Positions 20,137-34,221 of a stretch of 64,000 nt of DNA are shown here, piece by piece. Source of the stretch: Trichobilharzia regenti (lineage: Eukaryota; Platyhelminthes; Trematoda; Strigeidida; Schistosomatidae); NCBI GenBank assembly GCA_944472135.2, contig CALYDD020000426.1, forward strand, positions 95,241 to 159,240, given 5' to 3'. The translations under genes and the position numbers were made by a program. The notes below the pieces were generated by a model. It made no database searches. It saw only the letters and a list, made by a program, of their open reading frames with translations, and was not told where the DNA came from. How positions within the stretch are numbered: position 1 is the stretch's first letter; every line of letters starts with the position of its first letter.

Positions 20137-22430
20137 GGTCAGACACATACTTTGTATAATAAAACCTTAGTTTCACAACAAAAGAAATTGCGTGTTATGC
20201 ATCCTATCAGCCTTCATGTTTTACGTCTGGCATAATCAGTCTGTTCAGCGAACGTTAGGTTACTAGAGTATCTAATACCGAGATCTACGACTGGGTTGAG
20301 CTTAGCTGGTTTTCGCCCATTTATTTCAAGAGTTAAATCAAGGTTACTGTTTCCGATACAAATCCAGCCGCATTTGTCAATGTTAAAGTTTAGACAGGAT
20401 TCAGCACACCATGTTGCGAGACTACTTAGTTCAAGATGTATTTTAGTAACCATATCGCTTAATTCATGAGTGTAGCAGGAGTAGACGACTTTGAGGTCGT
20501 CAGCATATAGGAATGGTTTACACATGAGGTGAAGCACTTGCAAATGCTGTTAATGTAGACTGTAAATAAAAGTGAACCTAGGACATAACCTTGCACAACC
20601 CCACTTGAGATCTGCCTAGGATGAGACAATACAGATCCAACTTTGGTTATTTGTACCCTTTTGCTTAGAAATGATTTTAACCAGTTAAGTAATGGACTGC
20701 GAATTCCACAAGAGTACAGCTTCTCAAAGAGAATACTGTGAGATACCATGTCAAATGCCCTAGATATATCGAAATAGAGAACAACGACTAGCTTACGTGC
20801 TTCGCGACTACTAGTGATGCAGTTGAAAAAGTCTAAGTGGCAAGTAACGCAGGATCTATTTTTGAGAAATCCGTGTTGAGACCTTGTAACAAGATCTTCC
20901 CTAATTAGGTAGTCTGACAATTGATCTTTTACAACTTTCTCCATGATTCGTGAGATAACTGGGGTTATATTTATGGGTCTGTAATTGCGGACGTTTGCCT
21001 TATCACCAGATTTGTAATGTGGAATTATGAAGCTAGTTTTCCACTCACTAGGGTAAGTGCCAGTGTCCATAGATATTGAGAAGAATTTAAGAAGTAACAA
21101 GGGTATATCACACCCACTGTTTTTGAAAATTATCGAAGCGAGGCCATCGGGTCCCCTACTAGTGGAAGGTTTAAGGCTTTTAATTGCTTGTACTATTAGT
21201 TGATTAGTGAACACAATTCTTTCAAGGGAAGAGCTAGTAACGGGGGCGGTTTCACCAGGCATATGTGTTTCTAAACTAAAGTTTGCAAACCAATCACTGA
21301 AAAGTTCACAGATAGTGGCAGGCTCATTGTAGATTACTTTGTCGTGAAGTAAGTAGGGGATTTCCCTCGCCGACTGCATTCGTTTTTTAAGAAGTACTGT
21401 TAAGTTACAAACTTTGGAGGTACTTTCAAGTGCCGTTAACTCTTCGTCGAGGTCCTTTTGAGAGCGCAGGCGCTTGATAGATTCAAGAGACTCGTGGATT
21501 GAGAGCAATAGTGATATATCCTTGGTGGAATAGTACTGTTTCTTCAGCTTCCTTAACTTATTACGGTGTGCCCTTGGAATATATTCAGCTCAGTGTCTAC
21601 TTAATTTCACTATTTTCTTTGGAGCAACAGTATCTAGACAAAGGGTAACATTCCTGTAAAACAGGGTTACTACGGCCTCCAGGGAGTCAGTGGTAAAATA
21701 GTCATCCCATTGACAGAGTTGAATAAGTTCTTGGACTAATCCCCAGTCCGTATATTTGTAACTACGACATATTGTGCCTCCTGAATCTTGTTTGTTTCTT
21801 GTATTTAGTGGTGAGAAAGGCAGAGAGCAGAGTACCATTCTATGGTCACCACTGGAAAATCTATTACCAACATACGTGGATACTGGGATTGTGTCATGAC
21901 AAAAAACAAGGTCCAACGTGTTGTCACCACGAGTAGGCGTCTGGACGTATTGTTGCCATCCATAACAGTCGATAATGGCAAGTAATTCGTCGAAGCGTTG
22001 GGGGCCGGAACTTGTTAGCCAATTGACTTCTGGAAGATTGAAATCCCCTGAAATTATTTTGTAATTAGCACTAAACAAAGAGGCGTGTGCAAACGATTTA
22101 GCTAATAACGCATCAGTTTCTTTTGTTGCGCTTGGTGCTCGATAAACACAGCCTATGAGAAGTTTGTACTTATCTCCATGTAAGACAACCCAGAGTGAGT
22201 CAGGTACATTATTCATTATTTCATCTTCCACCTTACTGACTACAAATGAGCATTGTATATATATGACACATCCCCCACCACGCTTGCAATCTCTGTTTGC
22301 ACGGTGTACAGTGTAATCATCGATACCTATATGCACATCAAGTACAGAGGATGAGCACCATGACTCAGTAATCAGAGCTACAGTAGGCCTGGCGACTAAT
22401 AGTAATGTCCTTAGTTCAGATATCTTATTG
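20137..22430 (-). pseudogene. Element C ORF2 (inner right copy): endonuclease and RT
   Basis: Mirror copy of 13886-16179. The endonuclease part reads open 22336-21590, then the same in-frame TGA, then RT 21508-20459. A one-base difference near 20517 (after SICKCFTSC) shifts the frame, and the YADD segment continues at 20543-20214. It differs from the left copy at a few residues (for example SPLNTR for SPVNTR and IPVSTY for IPVPTY). The 3' end is cut at the same YKVCV point. Non-functional as it stands. Confidence 0.8.
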
Positions 22431-24173
22431 ATTAATAATAATAATAATGTATATTCTCATATAAACATATAAATTTACATGAAAATGCATGCCATTTTTA
22501 CAGGCACGATCAAGTATGATATAATATCAAATCGTAGATTGTCTACAAGTTAATAATGTTTCAACAGTTAAATATTTGATATATATATAAATACACATTG
22601 TCTGAACTAGGCTGTATAGTTATTGAATTGTACAATTGTCCTCCAGGTTGAGCGGGAAAATCGACTTCGTTTCGTTTTCATCCCGTGGTTGTCGGCATAC
22701 GATAACCAACCAATATTGAGGTAAGTACAACGTTTACAAGGGATTGAAAGCTGTTTTAGAAAAGTAAAAGTGCTGAGGTGAATCATTAAATTGTAATGAA
22801 ATAGGTAAGTGCAAGTATCATTAATAAATGCATTAATAAAGAAAACTCCCTAGGCTGACAACGTTCATTTGCAATGTATAATGCAACACATATACCTCGT
22901 ACTATCATGATGTCCAATTTTGGTTTTAATACATTTATCCTCAGTTGTGCCAGTTGTTTTTGTTTTATACCTTTTTGTGCATTTAATGTACAACCGTACC
23001 CTTCAGAGAGTAGGAATATAATAAGTCATAAAGAGCTGTAAAATGTTAGGTTTAGTGGAATATAATGAGGATCAAGTAAAGACGTTATTGGAAAATGAAT
23101 GAGATAAGACATTGTGAAGTGGTATTTAAAGATCAGTCAATGGACAGCAAGTTAGTTTATAAGATGCCCCATAAAACTGTGCACATCCCACATGGTCGCA
23201 TCTCAACAATAGGCTGGGCGAGTAGTATATATTTAGAGGTAGAAGCATGATCTGTCAAGGCGTTCATTATTATCTTTTTCAAGATAAAGATCTAAGCCCT
23301 CATAAAAATCAGAAATATCTCGAGCCTTTAATTTGTGTATTGCTGTTCCTGCAGAATGGGGCGATTCACCTTAGTGACCCCCACCATATCTACTGATCAG
23401 CTAACGCCACCCTCCCTCCTTTTTTGATGTTAAGCTCTGAGACTATGATTATTATGGCTACTGCAAATAAATTGCTTGGTACCAGACATGTTCGTACCTC
23501 ATATTCCATCTCCCTAGCTTTCTTAATGAGTGCTTCCAATAGGTCTCCGCGTACATCTTTATGAACATTATATATGTATGCATGCGTCCTAATGAACAGA
23601 TTACTTTACAAGAAGTTAGAACCTTAAAGAATAAAAAGAATAGGTTTTGTGAATAGTGAAGCAAGATTCAGCAGAACAATATAGTTAGGGATCAATATAG
23701 GTAGTATGAACTGAAGGTAAGGTCGGTTGGCAGGACTTAGTGTACTAAATTATCATGACAGTCTTGTATATAGTAGACATCTGACATTGCAAAGTAACGT
23801 GTCTAAACATATTATAAAAAGATATTAACAGAACCAACAAAATTTCAGCATTTGTTTAACAATACTACAGAAGGGTAGTTAGTACTACAGGTAATCGTAA
23901 AGTAAATCAATCTATGTATAATAAGAGCATAGTCAGTGTCATAATTCGTATTATCAAAGAATACATTAGGCTCAATAACTGAGTGTTATAAGGGAAACAA
24001 GCATGGTAAAGCAAGAGAACACTTGCCGCATAGCTATTTTAATCATTTTAAGTATTTTAATGACAATCGAATTTCAAGTATTGAACCTACATAATTACTA
24101 AGTGTTATTATATTGGTATTGGGACTAGTGTACTTTCCGTAGTTAAATATTGAAAAGCCATTGTCTCTCCACT

Positions 24174-27130
24174 CTACCAGCAGTTGAGATCTTTGAGGCG
24201 GGCTAGGGTGGACATGTTTATATGTTTTTCTAGGCTCCTTTTGAAACTGTCAGGCCTTTCACAGGATCTTATCTCAGAGGGTAGTTGGTTCCAAAGTTTG
24301 CAATATTTAATGGTGAAGAAGTTAGCTCTAGTGTTGAGTTTATGGGTGTTAACCTTGAGAAGGTAGTTGTGGTTGCGTAGTCCATACGATTTAGGATTAG
24401 CCCAGGTTATGGACGAGTTACTGTTACAGTGCTTTCTTATAACTTTGAATAAGAGAAATAAATTGCACTTCACTCTCCTTAACCATAAGGGCTCTAAGTC
24501 CAGTCGAATACATCTGTCAAGGTATTCTATTTGCTGACCATAGCCTAATATGCGTTTCGTAAGGAATCTTTGGACACTTTAACCTTTTTTCTGTCTGCCG
24601 ACTTGAAGCTACTGTATAAGTGGGCACAGTATTCAAGTTTGGGGCGAATGCATATCTTATATATGGCTAATCTGGCTTCTGGAGTGTAAAAGTTGCGTAG
24701 CACAAAGCCGGTTAGACGTTTACAATCAGATACCACCTTATTTGCATGTTCAGTAAAGGTAAGATCTGAGTATGTTATCCCGAGATCTGTGACTGTGTTT
24801 GTGTTTGAGACAAGGTCACCGTACATGTATAGACACATGCTAGGTTTCCAACGTCCGAAGTATGTTATCCCAGACTTAGCTGGATTGAACGTTAACTGCC
24901 ACTTTTCACTCCAATTACATAGACTATTTAGGTCTTCTTGGATTTTACTAACAATATTCATATCATTATAGTCAAAATCATAGACAACTTTGAGGTCATC
25001 TGCAAAGAGGTATGGCTTGCCATACTTGATCATAGAGACAATATCATTTATGAATACAATGAATAGGGTAGGGCCAAGAACACTACCTTGTATCACGCCG
25101 CTGGTTATCGGTTTGGATGTTGATAAGTGATGGTTGACTTTAACTAACTGTTCTCTTCCTGTAAGAAAGGAAGTTATCCACTCAAGAAGCCTTCCACTTA
25201 TTCCATAAGATAGGAGTTTCAGTATGAGTCTTTTATGTGGGACTTTATCAAAAGCTTTCCTAACATCTAGAAATAATGTTGCTGCCGAACGACCTTTGTC
25301 TACACATTCAGTAATGTGGTCGAAATAATCTAACTGGCACGTAATGCACGATCTTCTATTTAGGAAACCGTATTGGAAAGGGGATATTAAGTCATTCGAG
25401 AGCAAATACTGAACAATTTGCTTCTTTACAATCTTTTCCATCACACGTGAAACTACGGAAGTAATGTTGATGGGGCGGTAATTATCTATGTCCGCTGTAG
25501 GTCCGGTTTTGTGAATGGGTACAACGTAGGATTTCTTCCAGCTATTTGGATATGTTCCACTCCTTATCGAAGTTGAAAATATCTTGAGAAGAAGTAGATT
25601 CATGTCATTTCCACCATTTTTTAAGAGGACGGAAGACATTCCATCTGGGCCGGGAGTATTAGTAAGCTTAAGAGTTGTGATAGCTTTATCGATTTCTTGG
25701 GCGTTTAAGACTACATCGCTTAGACACTTTTCTGTTTTACGAGGGAAATCTATATCCTGGTCATTTTCTAGAGTGTACAGTTTGGCAAAGTGCGTGCTAA
25801 ACACCTCACATATATCCTCAGCACTTTCGTGAGTAATGCCACCTAGGTGTATTATTTTTGGATATGTTGATTTGGAGTTAGTTAACCTACTTTTGAAGAG
25901 TTTGGCTATTTCTCCAGTGTTATGTGGCGACTGAATTGCCCGCGTTTCTTTATTCCTAAGACTTAGATTTTTTAACTCATGGATTCTAATGAGGATTGAT
26001 TTGATAGCGATTAACGACGATAAGTCGTCATGTCTATAGTAACTTAATGAATGCTTCCGCAAACTTCTTCTTAATGATATTGGAATAAAATCACCTTGAG
26101 GGATTTTGAATTTAATCAGTTTCACAGGCGCTATGACATCATTAACCGACTGTATATTGTCATAGAAGTTTTTAAGGACTTCCTCTAAGGAGTCATTGGT
26201 AAAGTAGGAATCCCAATTAGAGTATCTAATCAAGTCCTGATACAAGTCCCAATCAACCCGCGTGTATGGTCTTATAGGTGTCCGACTAACTTCGTTTCTG
26301 TGTATAGTTTCTGGGGAAATGTTAAACGAACATGCAACTATTTTATGATCGCTACCTGGGAATTCATGTCCCACATGAATTGTAGATGGTGCTACGTTGA
26401 TCGTGAATATAAGATCAAGAATGTTATTGGACCTAGTGGGTACATTTATGTGTTGCGTCCATCCTCCAGTAATGATGGAATTAAGAAGATTATCATACCT
26501 CGAGGGTCCACGAAGTGTACGCCATGATATATCAGGCAAATTGAAGTCACCACCAATTATATTATAACTGAAGGGGAGATTGGATGCAACACTAAATATG
26601 TTGCTGAGTACGTTATCGTATTCGCGGTTGGATGATGGCGGTCGGTATACGCACCCTATAAGGATAGGTTTACTTCTGAGAACTTTTATTTCGACCCACA
26701 CCGAATCATTAAGTTGTGACAGAATAGGGTGACTAAAATGCGTTGCACAAATGGGTTGTTTAACGTATATGAGTGTTCCACCCCCACGACCTGTTTCCCT
26801 ATCCCCTCGAAAAAGATTGTACTTATCAATTGATAAGCTACCATCCACAATGTCACTTGAGCACCAGGCTTCAGTGATCATGATCAGAGACGGATTGCAT
26901 ATAGAGGCTAACGTACATAATGCTAAATGTTTGTTAAGAACTGATCTAGCATTTATGAGGATGACGGATAGACTTTGACGAAGTGGTTTTAGTGTATGGG
27001 CAATATCATAATAAAATACTCTATGGTTATCAACTGAATATGTGCAGTCGTTATTGGATTCATTAATTACAACATTTTGATCACTAGAGACGGTTTCTTT
27101 AATTTGATAGTTAGGGATGGGTTGTGAAAT
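24174..27130 (-). pseudogene. Element B ORF2 (inverted copy): endonuclease / RT
   Basis: Encodes the same endonuclease-RT as the left copy, with the main open stretch at 26881-24545 (778 residues, differing by one Leu/Val near the end as far as I can read). The frame then breaks after the run of six A and the C-terminal part continues at 24473-24174. The one-base loss is placed a few bases from that of the left copy. Catalytic residues (endonuclease E, D and H; RT FADD) are intact. Confidence 0.8.
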
Positions 27131-27234
27131 GTCACTCGTGAGTAGTTGGTCGTTTAGATATTGCGTGCTATGGGAGATACTAGTATGATAATCTATGGTA
27201 TTACTATTGGTATTAGGTGTGTATAAGATGTTTG

Positions 27235-28490
27235 CTATCTTTCGGGGAAGAAGCAGTTTCCCTGTTGTAAGGTGTTCGCTATACCAGCAAGGAATTGGTC
27301 TGATATCATGCGTGCTATGTGCATGATCCCAGGCGTTTCTGCCAGTTGTCGCTGGAGAAAATTTTGGTCATATGGATTGGCTAGTGTCGTGTAATCTGCA
27401 TAGTTATAACCGAAATGTGTGATCGGCGTGTTGTTGTGTGCATATGACTTAGATCCCTGTGTCTGATTAGAGTACTTCCTAGGCCATGATGAGCATTGTG
27501 CTGAAATTGGCATGTGACCCCTACTGAATGCATGAGAATTATGACAGGGCACTATACGCGTTTTTGGACTAACGTCTGTATTCTCAAACTGATGTTTCCT
27601 GTACATCATGGTTGAGGGTGCATTCGTGAGGGGTTGAGCAACTTCGTGTTTTCGAAGTGTTTGGTGAGATATGTGACGATTGTTTTTTCTTATCATAGGA
27701 CTGGTAGTGGAAGTCGGAAATGATTCAGCTCCTACGGTATGTGAATTACGTCTAACTTCAGGAACATGACTAAGTTTAGATGATTGTCTATCAGTAGAAT
27801 GAGCCAGTGACCCATTTGAAACTTTCCTACTTATGGGCTTTAGTGTTCCGGGTCTAACGTTTGGTTTAGCTTTATCCGTATTAGTCGGCCTGTATAATTT
27901 GGGCTGCTGGTGATTAGTAGGATTTCCTAATAAACTGGATTTCTGATGAATAGTCTCAACAGTTTTTTTGGTGTTCCTAACGGAAATAGGACGTTTATCA
28001 TAACGCCTTGTATTTACACCTACCTGGGTGGCCACATGTGATTGCTGCTTCACAGTAGCCGGGCTAAGAGGTTGTGAGGTATATGACTTCCCGAGAGATT
28101 CAAAGTGTACTACTGAATTCAGCTTAGACTTTTTCGAGGGTTTGGCATTAGTGCCAGTGTGCGAGGGATGCACGTCAATACTGTGATCTGTTGACATTTC
28201 TATGTCTGAAATTTCAGTATTTCGAGCTAAGTCTTCAACAGTTGCTTGACTACTGTTAGTTTGTGTATGCGATATTATCTGGTGCTCTTGGTCATCAGGC
28301 AATACAACGAGGGAAGTATTAACATCGGTTGTCTTATTGGGGTTGTCTTCCCTCAGTTTACCTGCGCGGCAACGTCTTTGGCAAGAAGTTAAATCAGGTA
28401 CAATCCTGATATTGGTGTAGGGTGTTGAGGAGCCAAGAGTTTTGCCAGACTCCAAAAATTTCTTAGCTAGGTCAATAGACTTAAATTTTA
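27235..28490 (-). pseudogene. Element B ORF1 (inverted copy), N-terminally truncated
   Basis: The C-terminal part of ORF1 is open to the stop at 27235 and matches 7820-9078. The start codon, coiled coil and most of the RRM-like segment are gone. An ATG at 28455 is only internal, where the left copy reads LESGKT. Confidence 0.75.
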
Positions 28491-29057
28491 AGAGTACAGT
28501 ACAGTAACGCAGGATCTATTTTTGAGAAATCCGTGTTGAGACCTTGTAACAAGATCTTCCCTAATTAGGTAGTCTGACAATTGATCTTTTACAACTTTCT
28601 CCATGATTCGTGAGATAACTGGGGTTATATTTATGGGTCTGTAATTGCGGACGTTTGCCTTATCACCAGATTTGTAATGTGGAATTATGAAGCTAGTTTT
28701 CCACTCACTAGGGTAAGTGCCAGTGTCCATAGATATTGAGAAGAATTTAAGAAGTAACAAGGGTATATCACACCCACTGTTTTTGAAAATTATCGAAGCG
28801 AGGCCATCGGGTCCCCTACTAGTGGAAGGTTTAAGGCTTTTAATTGCTTGTACTATTAGTTGATTAGTGAACACAATTCTTTCAAGGGAAGAGCTAGTAA
28901 CGGGGGCGGTTTCACCAGGCATATGTGTTTCTAAACTAAAGTTTGCAAACCAATCACTGAAAAGTTCACAGATAGTGGCAGGCTCATTGTAGATTACTTT
29001 GTCGTGAAGTAAGTAGGGGATTTCCCTCGCCGACTGCATTCGTTTTTTAAGAAGTAC

Positions 29058-32000
29058 TGTCAGCAAAGTCTCATAAACCGTTAATGCCCAGCTCTCGCTA
29101 CGCTCGGGCCCACGCTGTTCTTAGAAGATTTCTGAGAAACACTTAGTAACAACGGACGAAAAAACCAGAACACCAATTGTTGACTTGAGTATTATGTATT
29201 GTTACACCAGCATATAAATCAAGTATCACTAAGCAAACTAAGGTTTCTGACGATGTTTAACTCTTCTTTCTGAACAGCGACCGATGAGACGATGACTGTC
29301 GTATTGATGCCTCCGCGAAAATCGAGGAAGTTGATTTTGAGCAAACAACCAAGAATTGATCGTTCAATCTTCAACTCCATTGACACTCCCCGGCAAAAAA
29401 TGATCCAACCATTTTTTCCTTCACGACTAATGCACGTTGACTTGGATGCCATTGCGAGAACCTGGGTCACACGGACAGAGCTGAAATGGAAAACAAACAG
29501 AAAAGCCAACACACCACAAGCATACCCACAGCACAATCTCACACATCGCTGACGACCTGCGCCTCCAGATGAAGGTATCCTCTTGACATCTTGCAACACA
29601 GTCTCCACTTGCTAGAATGACTCTTGCAGAATGCAGTGTGACCATGGCAGCACCTCACGATACTCTACGCACATCCTCGTATCTACTTATTACCAATTAC
29701 CACTGCAATCGCTGGTCACTCATTCTGCCTCAGTTCTAAAAGCGGCGACGCATGCGAGCCTCAGTCGTTTACACTCTTTCTCCTCGGCGTGTCGGACCGC
29801 AGCTAACAATTGTCTCCGTGTGCATTTCATTCTCAGCAATAGCCTAGCCTCCCCGGCGTATACGACCCATCTGCTGTCCTTAACATCAATCAATTCATTC
29901 ATGGATGTAGAAGACTCGAAACAACTTCAGAAGTAATCACGACGAAAATTTTAACAAAATTACGCAATAACAACAAGGTGCGAAAACAACGACTAAACAC
30001 AATGGATCCAAAAACACCAATTGATATGACACACGACACGTATATACAAACATTACAAATAATCTCGCGGATAGTGTCTCGATGGAATTCCTCTGAAGAA
30101 TTGCAGGACTTACACCAGTACGCCTACAACCCCTCTCAGGTTGACGCTCTAGGTTGGAAAATCGTCGAAGAGTTCATTTGCTGACTTTCCTCTATCAGCT
30201 ATATCCTCAAATCTGAACGGCAACACGCCCATGTCATTGTATCGTAGAATATAGATGACCAATAAACACACGACATCTCTCATCAACCAAGTATAGAAAC
30301 AGAGTAATTTACACCAAAGATAATAACATTCAAATAATAACTTGAAACTAGAAATGCCTTTATTCATGCACGTCAATTTAACAATAACTCTCTCCTTTAC
30401 ACTTGGCCTATCCACACTAAACTGACCATTGATATTCGTCCTTTCAAACTAACTGATACTACCATAGTCATTGCAGAAGATACTAGAGTTGATGGGCATC
30501 TGTTTCATTGTGGATGACAGCACCAACGATGACTGAGTGACACAAGGTGATGAACTTAGTGGTGGATCAGAAGCTGTTCTTGTTCGGCTCTCAGATAGTT
30601 GTCCAACTGCAAGATTACCACCACTGCTGTCTTTCACTACTAGTTCGGGTTTAGCACTATCATCTGATGATAGGTGAACTACACGCTGATCAATTACACT
30701 GACTGTCTCACAAGTACGCACACCTTTTGGAACTGCATCTGCGTTCAATTCTACTTCACGTTGTAGTTGTACAGAACCTTTATTTAACTTAGCAGTAGTA
30801 GGCATATCCCTCATCTCATCATGATCAACCAAAGACAACTGTGAAGTATCATGATCATCACCACAAATATTCACTTTACCGTCAACTTCATCATTTTCAA
30901 ACTCTTTAATAACAGAAGTAGATAATTTTGGTTCCTCCTCACAAATCATTAAAGGTTTTACATCTTCACTCTGACTAGTTATACTTTGTAAACTTTTGGA
31001 GTCAGAACTCCACTCTGAAGCAGTAACTCTATTCTGTGACACACTATTCAGCAACGGCTTACCAGTTGGAACTACAGACTTCTTCACAACAACGTTATCG
31101 TCACACAATTCGGAGTAAGGCCTGGAGTTTACATTTAGCTTATCACTGAACTTGCTCACTGGTTCACAGCTCACCTTTGTATGCACCTCTTGCAAACGAG
31201 TACAACACAACCGTGTTTGTCTTGCATCTTGCAACTTATCTGTTGAGGATGTACTACGAAACCTGTTACACTCACTAGATCTATATGCATTACTAGACAT
31301 CATCGAGCCTTCTCGATATCCACCTCTCTGAGGTTTATTCGTCATCATTGAGTGCGTTTTACCCTCAGACTGCTCTATTCTAGGGGTGAGATCTAACAGA
31401 CTGGCGAACTAGCTCATAGATTGATTGACACTAGTATTTACCAGTTTCAGGATATCATCAAACTTTGGCTCGATACCCTCATCCTCCATACGGGAGCTTA
31501 TCTTCACCCACTTCCTTTGCAGTCGAGTAGGTAGGCGTCTTGCTATTACTTCTAGTATAAAACTCGAGTTGAGGTCACTCACGCGATTCATCGAAATCAT
31601 TCCATTCTTGTAAATTAGCAAATTATCTAAAAACTCAGTGAGTGCCTGGGAGTCATCCTGTAACTGACCACCATTACCCTCAACAGCCTCGAATAATTTC
31701 CCTACAATCATCGAGGGTCTTCCAAACCTTTGACGTAATATGCTCATAGCCTCGTAGTAGCCCTCTTTTGGCTTCATAAACGTACAGCACTGTATAGCTC
31801 TTGCAGCATCTCCAGTGCAGTACCTCATCAAATACATTAACTTCATTTCATCATTTAATAAAAAAACCACTCAAAATGATCTCAAACTCCTTTACAAATT
31901 GTAAATAATCAGCCGGGTTTCCATCGAAACACCGTGGTCAAATTTAGGGAGTTTGATGTTCCTATTATCCCTGAACGGCGAAACAATAACATCAACCATG

Positions 32001-32576
32001 TCATGCTTAACGTCAGACACATCGTTACAATTAACAGACAAGTCACGATGACTTACTTTCCTGTTTGCATCCAAGACACTCTGTCCCTTCTTTGACCCAG
32101 GCATTGTTGAACTTGACCCAATTCCAAAATTGTTCCAGATATTGCTTGTTCAAAGAGGACTTGACCGGCACCAGGAAATATGAACGGCGACTATCCAAAC
32201 TTTCACCAACTGTTACAATCCGCCAGATCTGTTTCTATCGTCAGAAACTGTCAGCAAAGTCTCATAAACCGTTAATGCCCAGCTCTCGCTACGCTCGGGC
32301 CCACGCTGTTCTTAGAAGATTTCTGAGAAACACTTAGTAACAACGGACGAAAAAACCAGAACACCAATTGTTGACTTGAGTATTATGTATTGTTACACCA
32401 GCATATAAATCAAGTATCACTAAGCAAACTAAGGTTTCTGACGATGTTTAACTCTTCTTTCTGAACAGCGACCGATGAGACGATGACTGTCGTATTGATG
32501 CCTCCGCGAAAATCGAGGAAGTTGATTTTGAGCAAACAACCAAGAATTGATCGTTCAATCTTCAACTCCATTGACA
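29058..32576 (-). mobile_element. TR-GAG LTR element, copy 2, complete with identical LTRs
   Basis: 3,519 bp in minus orientation. The LTRs at 29058-29385 and 32249-32576 are 328 bp each and identical as I read them. The target duplication is AGTAC (29053-29057 and 32577-32581). The internal region of 2,863 bp has the leader (hairpin at 32231-32248), broken gag and a 3' UTR, and no pol domain. Identical LTRs argue for a very recent insertion even though its gag is not intact, so it was moved by another element's proteins. It is inserted in C ORF2. Confidence 0.92.
30149..32104 (-). pseudogene. gag-like gene of TR-GAG copy 2
   Basis: Segments: 32104-31892 (MPGSKKG...), 31870-31409 (DUF1759-like core with TGDAARAI, RQRFGRP and RLPTRLQRKW), a TAG after NQSMS, 31348-30449, and the C-terminal 30415-30149 with the hydrophobic segment. 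It carries the two breaks common to the family plus a private stop. It keeps uninterrupted the stretch ADAVPKGVRTCETVSVIDQR that is split by insertions in copy P, which proves the original order of that protein. Confidence 0.75.
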
Positions 32577-34221
32577 AGTACTGTTAATTTACAAACTTTG
32601 GAGGTACTTTCAAGTGCCGTTAACTCTTCGTCGAGGTCCTTTTGAGAGCGCAGGCGCTTGATAGATTCAAGAGACTCGTGGATTGAGAGCAATAGTGATA
32701 TATCCTTGGTGGAATAGTACTGTTTCTTCAGCTTCCTTAACTTATTACGGTGTGCCCTTGGAATATATTCAGCTCAGTGTCTACTTAATTTCACTATTTT
32801 CTTTGGAGCAACAGTATCTAGACAAAGGGTAACATTCCTGTAAAACAGGGTTACTACGGCCTCCAGGGAGTCAGTGGTAAAATAGTCATCCCATTGACAG
32901 AGTTGAATAAGTTCTTGGACTAATCCCCAGTCCGTATATTTGTAACTACGACATATTGTGCCTCCTGAATCTTGTTTGTTTCTTGTATTTACTGGTGAGA
33001 AAGGCAGAGAGCAGAGTACCATTCTATGGTCACCACTGGAAAATCTATTACCAACATACGTGGGTACTGGGATTGTGTCATGACAAAAAACAAGGTCCAA
33101 CGTGTTGTCACCACGAGTAGGCGTCTGGACGTATTGTTGCCATCCATAACAGTCGATAATGGCAAGTAATTCGTCGAAGCGTTGGGGGCCGGAACTTGTT
33201 AGCCAATTGACTTCTGGAAGATTGAAATCCCCTGAAATTATTTTGTAATTAGCACTAAACAAAGAGGCGTGTGCAAACGATTTAGCTAATAACGCATCAG
33301 TTTCTTTTGTTGCGCTTGGTGCTCGATAAACACAGCCTATGAGAAGTTTGTACTTATCTCCATGTAAGACAACCCAGAGTGAGTCAGGTACATTATTCAT
33401 TATTTCATCTTCCACCTTACTGACTACAAATGAGCATTGTATATATATGACACATCCCCCACCACGCTTGCAATCTCTGTTTGCACGGTGTACAGTGTAA
33501 TCATCGATACCTATATGCACATCAAGTACAGAGGATGAGCACCATGACTCAGTAATCAGAGCTACAGTAGGCCTGGCGACTAATAGTAATGTCCTTAGTT
33601 CAGATATCTTATTGATTAAGGAACGTGCATTAATTAGCAATATCGTGAATAAGTCACGGGATACTAGAAACTGGCTTAAAATGTCACCATAACCTAAATC
33701 TATTTGTGCGTCAGCACCGCAAGAGTTTATGAATGAAAGGGAGGTCGGACTGGGTGTGTGTACATCGGGGTTGGTGTGCAATGAGGTGGTCCTAGGTGCC
33801 ATGGGTCGTATAAGTGATTCGAGACACCTGGAAAATTTACCATGTGTTCCTGGACATAAGGGTTGTCAATGGAGTTGAAGATTGAACGATCAATTCTTGT
33901 TTGTTTGCTCAAAATCAACTTCCCCAATTTTCGCGGAGGCATCAATACGACAGTCATCGTCTCATCGGTCGCTGTTCAGAAAGAAGAGTAAAAAACCGTC
34001 AGAAGTAATATTATGATTTATTATTGTAATATTTGTTTACAGACCTTAGTTCGCTTACTTTTTTTATATGTTGGTGTAACAATAAAGAATTCTCAAGCGG
34101 CCAATCGGTGTTTTGGTTTTTTCGTCCGTTATAACTAAGCGTTTCTGAAATCTTCAAAGAACAGCGTGGGCCCGAGCGTAGCGAGAGCTGGGCATTAACG
34201 GTTTATGAGACGTGATTGACA

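Larger units (their letters stand above)
22436..28498 (-). mobile_element. Element B, inverted copy, truncated within ORF1
   Basis: Mirror of B from ORF1 to the (ATT)n tail. The 3' end sits in the same place in C (ATTAA at 22431-22435) as the left B copy, so it is the same insertion duplicated. The 5' end is cut in ORF1 and joined to the RT of another C copy at about 28496-28504, with a short CTGTA repeat at the junction. The 5' UTR and about 165 ORF1 residues are lost. Confidence 0.85.
28499..33802 (-). pseudogene. Element C ORF2 (outer right copy), split by a TR-GAG insertion and truncated
   Basis: ATG at 33802 starts an uninterrupted 342-residue endonuclease part to 32774 (INARSLINK, TESW, RGGGC, SGDFN, SGDH), free of the B insertion seen on the left. 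After the shared in-frame TGA, reading continues to 32582. It is then split by TR-GAG copy 2 (29058-32576) and resumes 29052-28499 up to NRSCVT in the RT, where it is fused to element B. It shows the pre-B state of this site. Not functional. Confidence 0.8.

Noticed and set aside
29058..32576. Interpreting the TGTCA...TGACA modules as terminal inverted repeats of a DNA transposon
   Set aside because: Within one element both modules have the same orientation, carry an AATAAA-type signal and are flanked by 5-bp duplications, as LTRs do.
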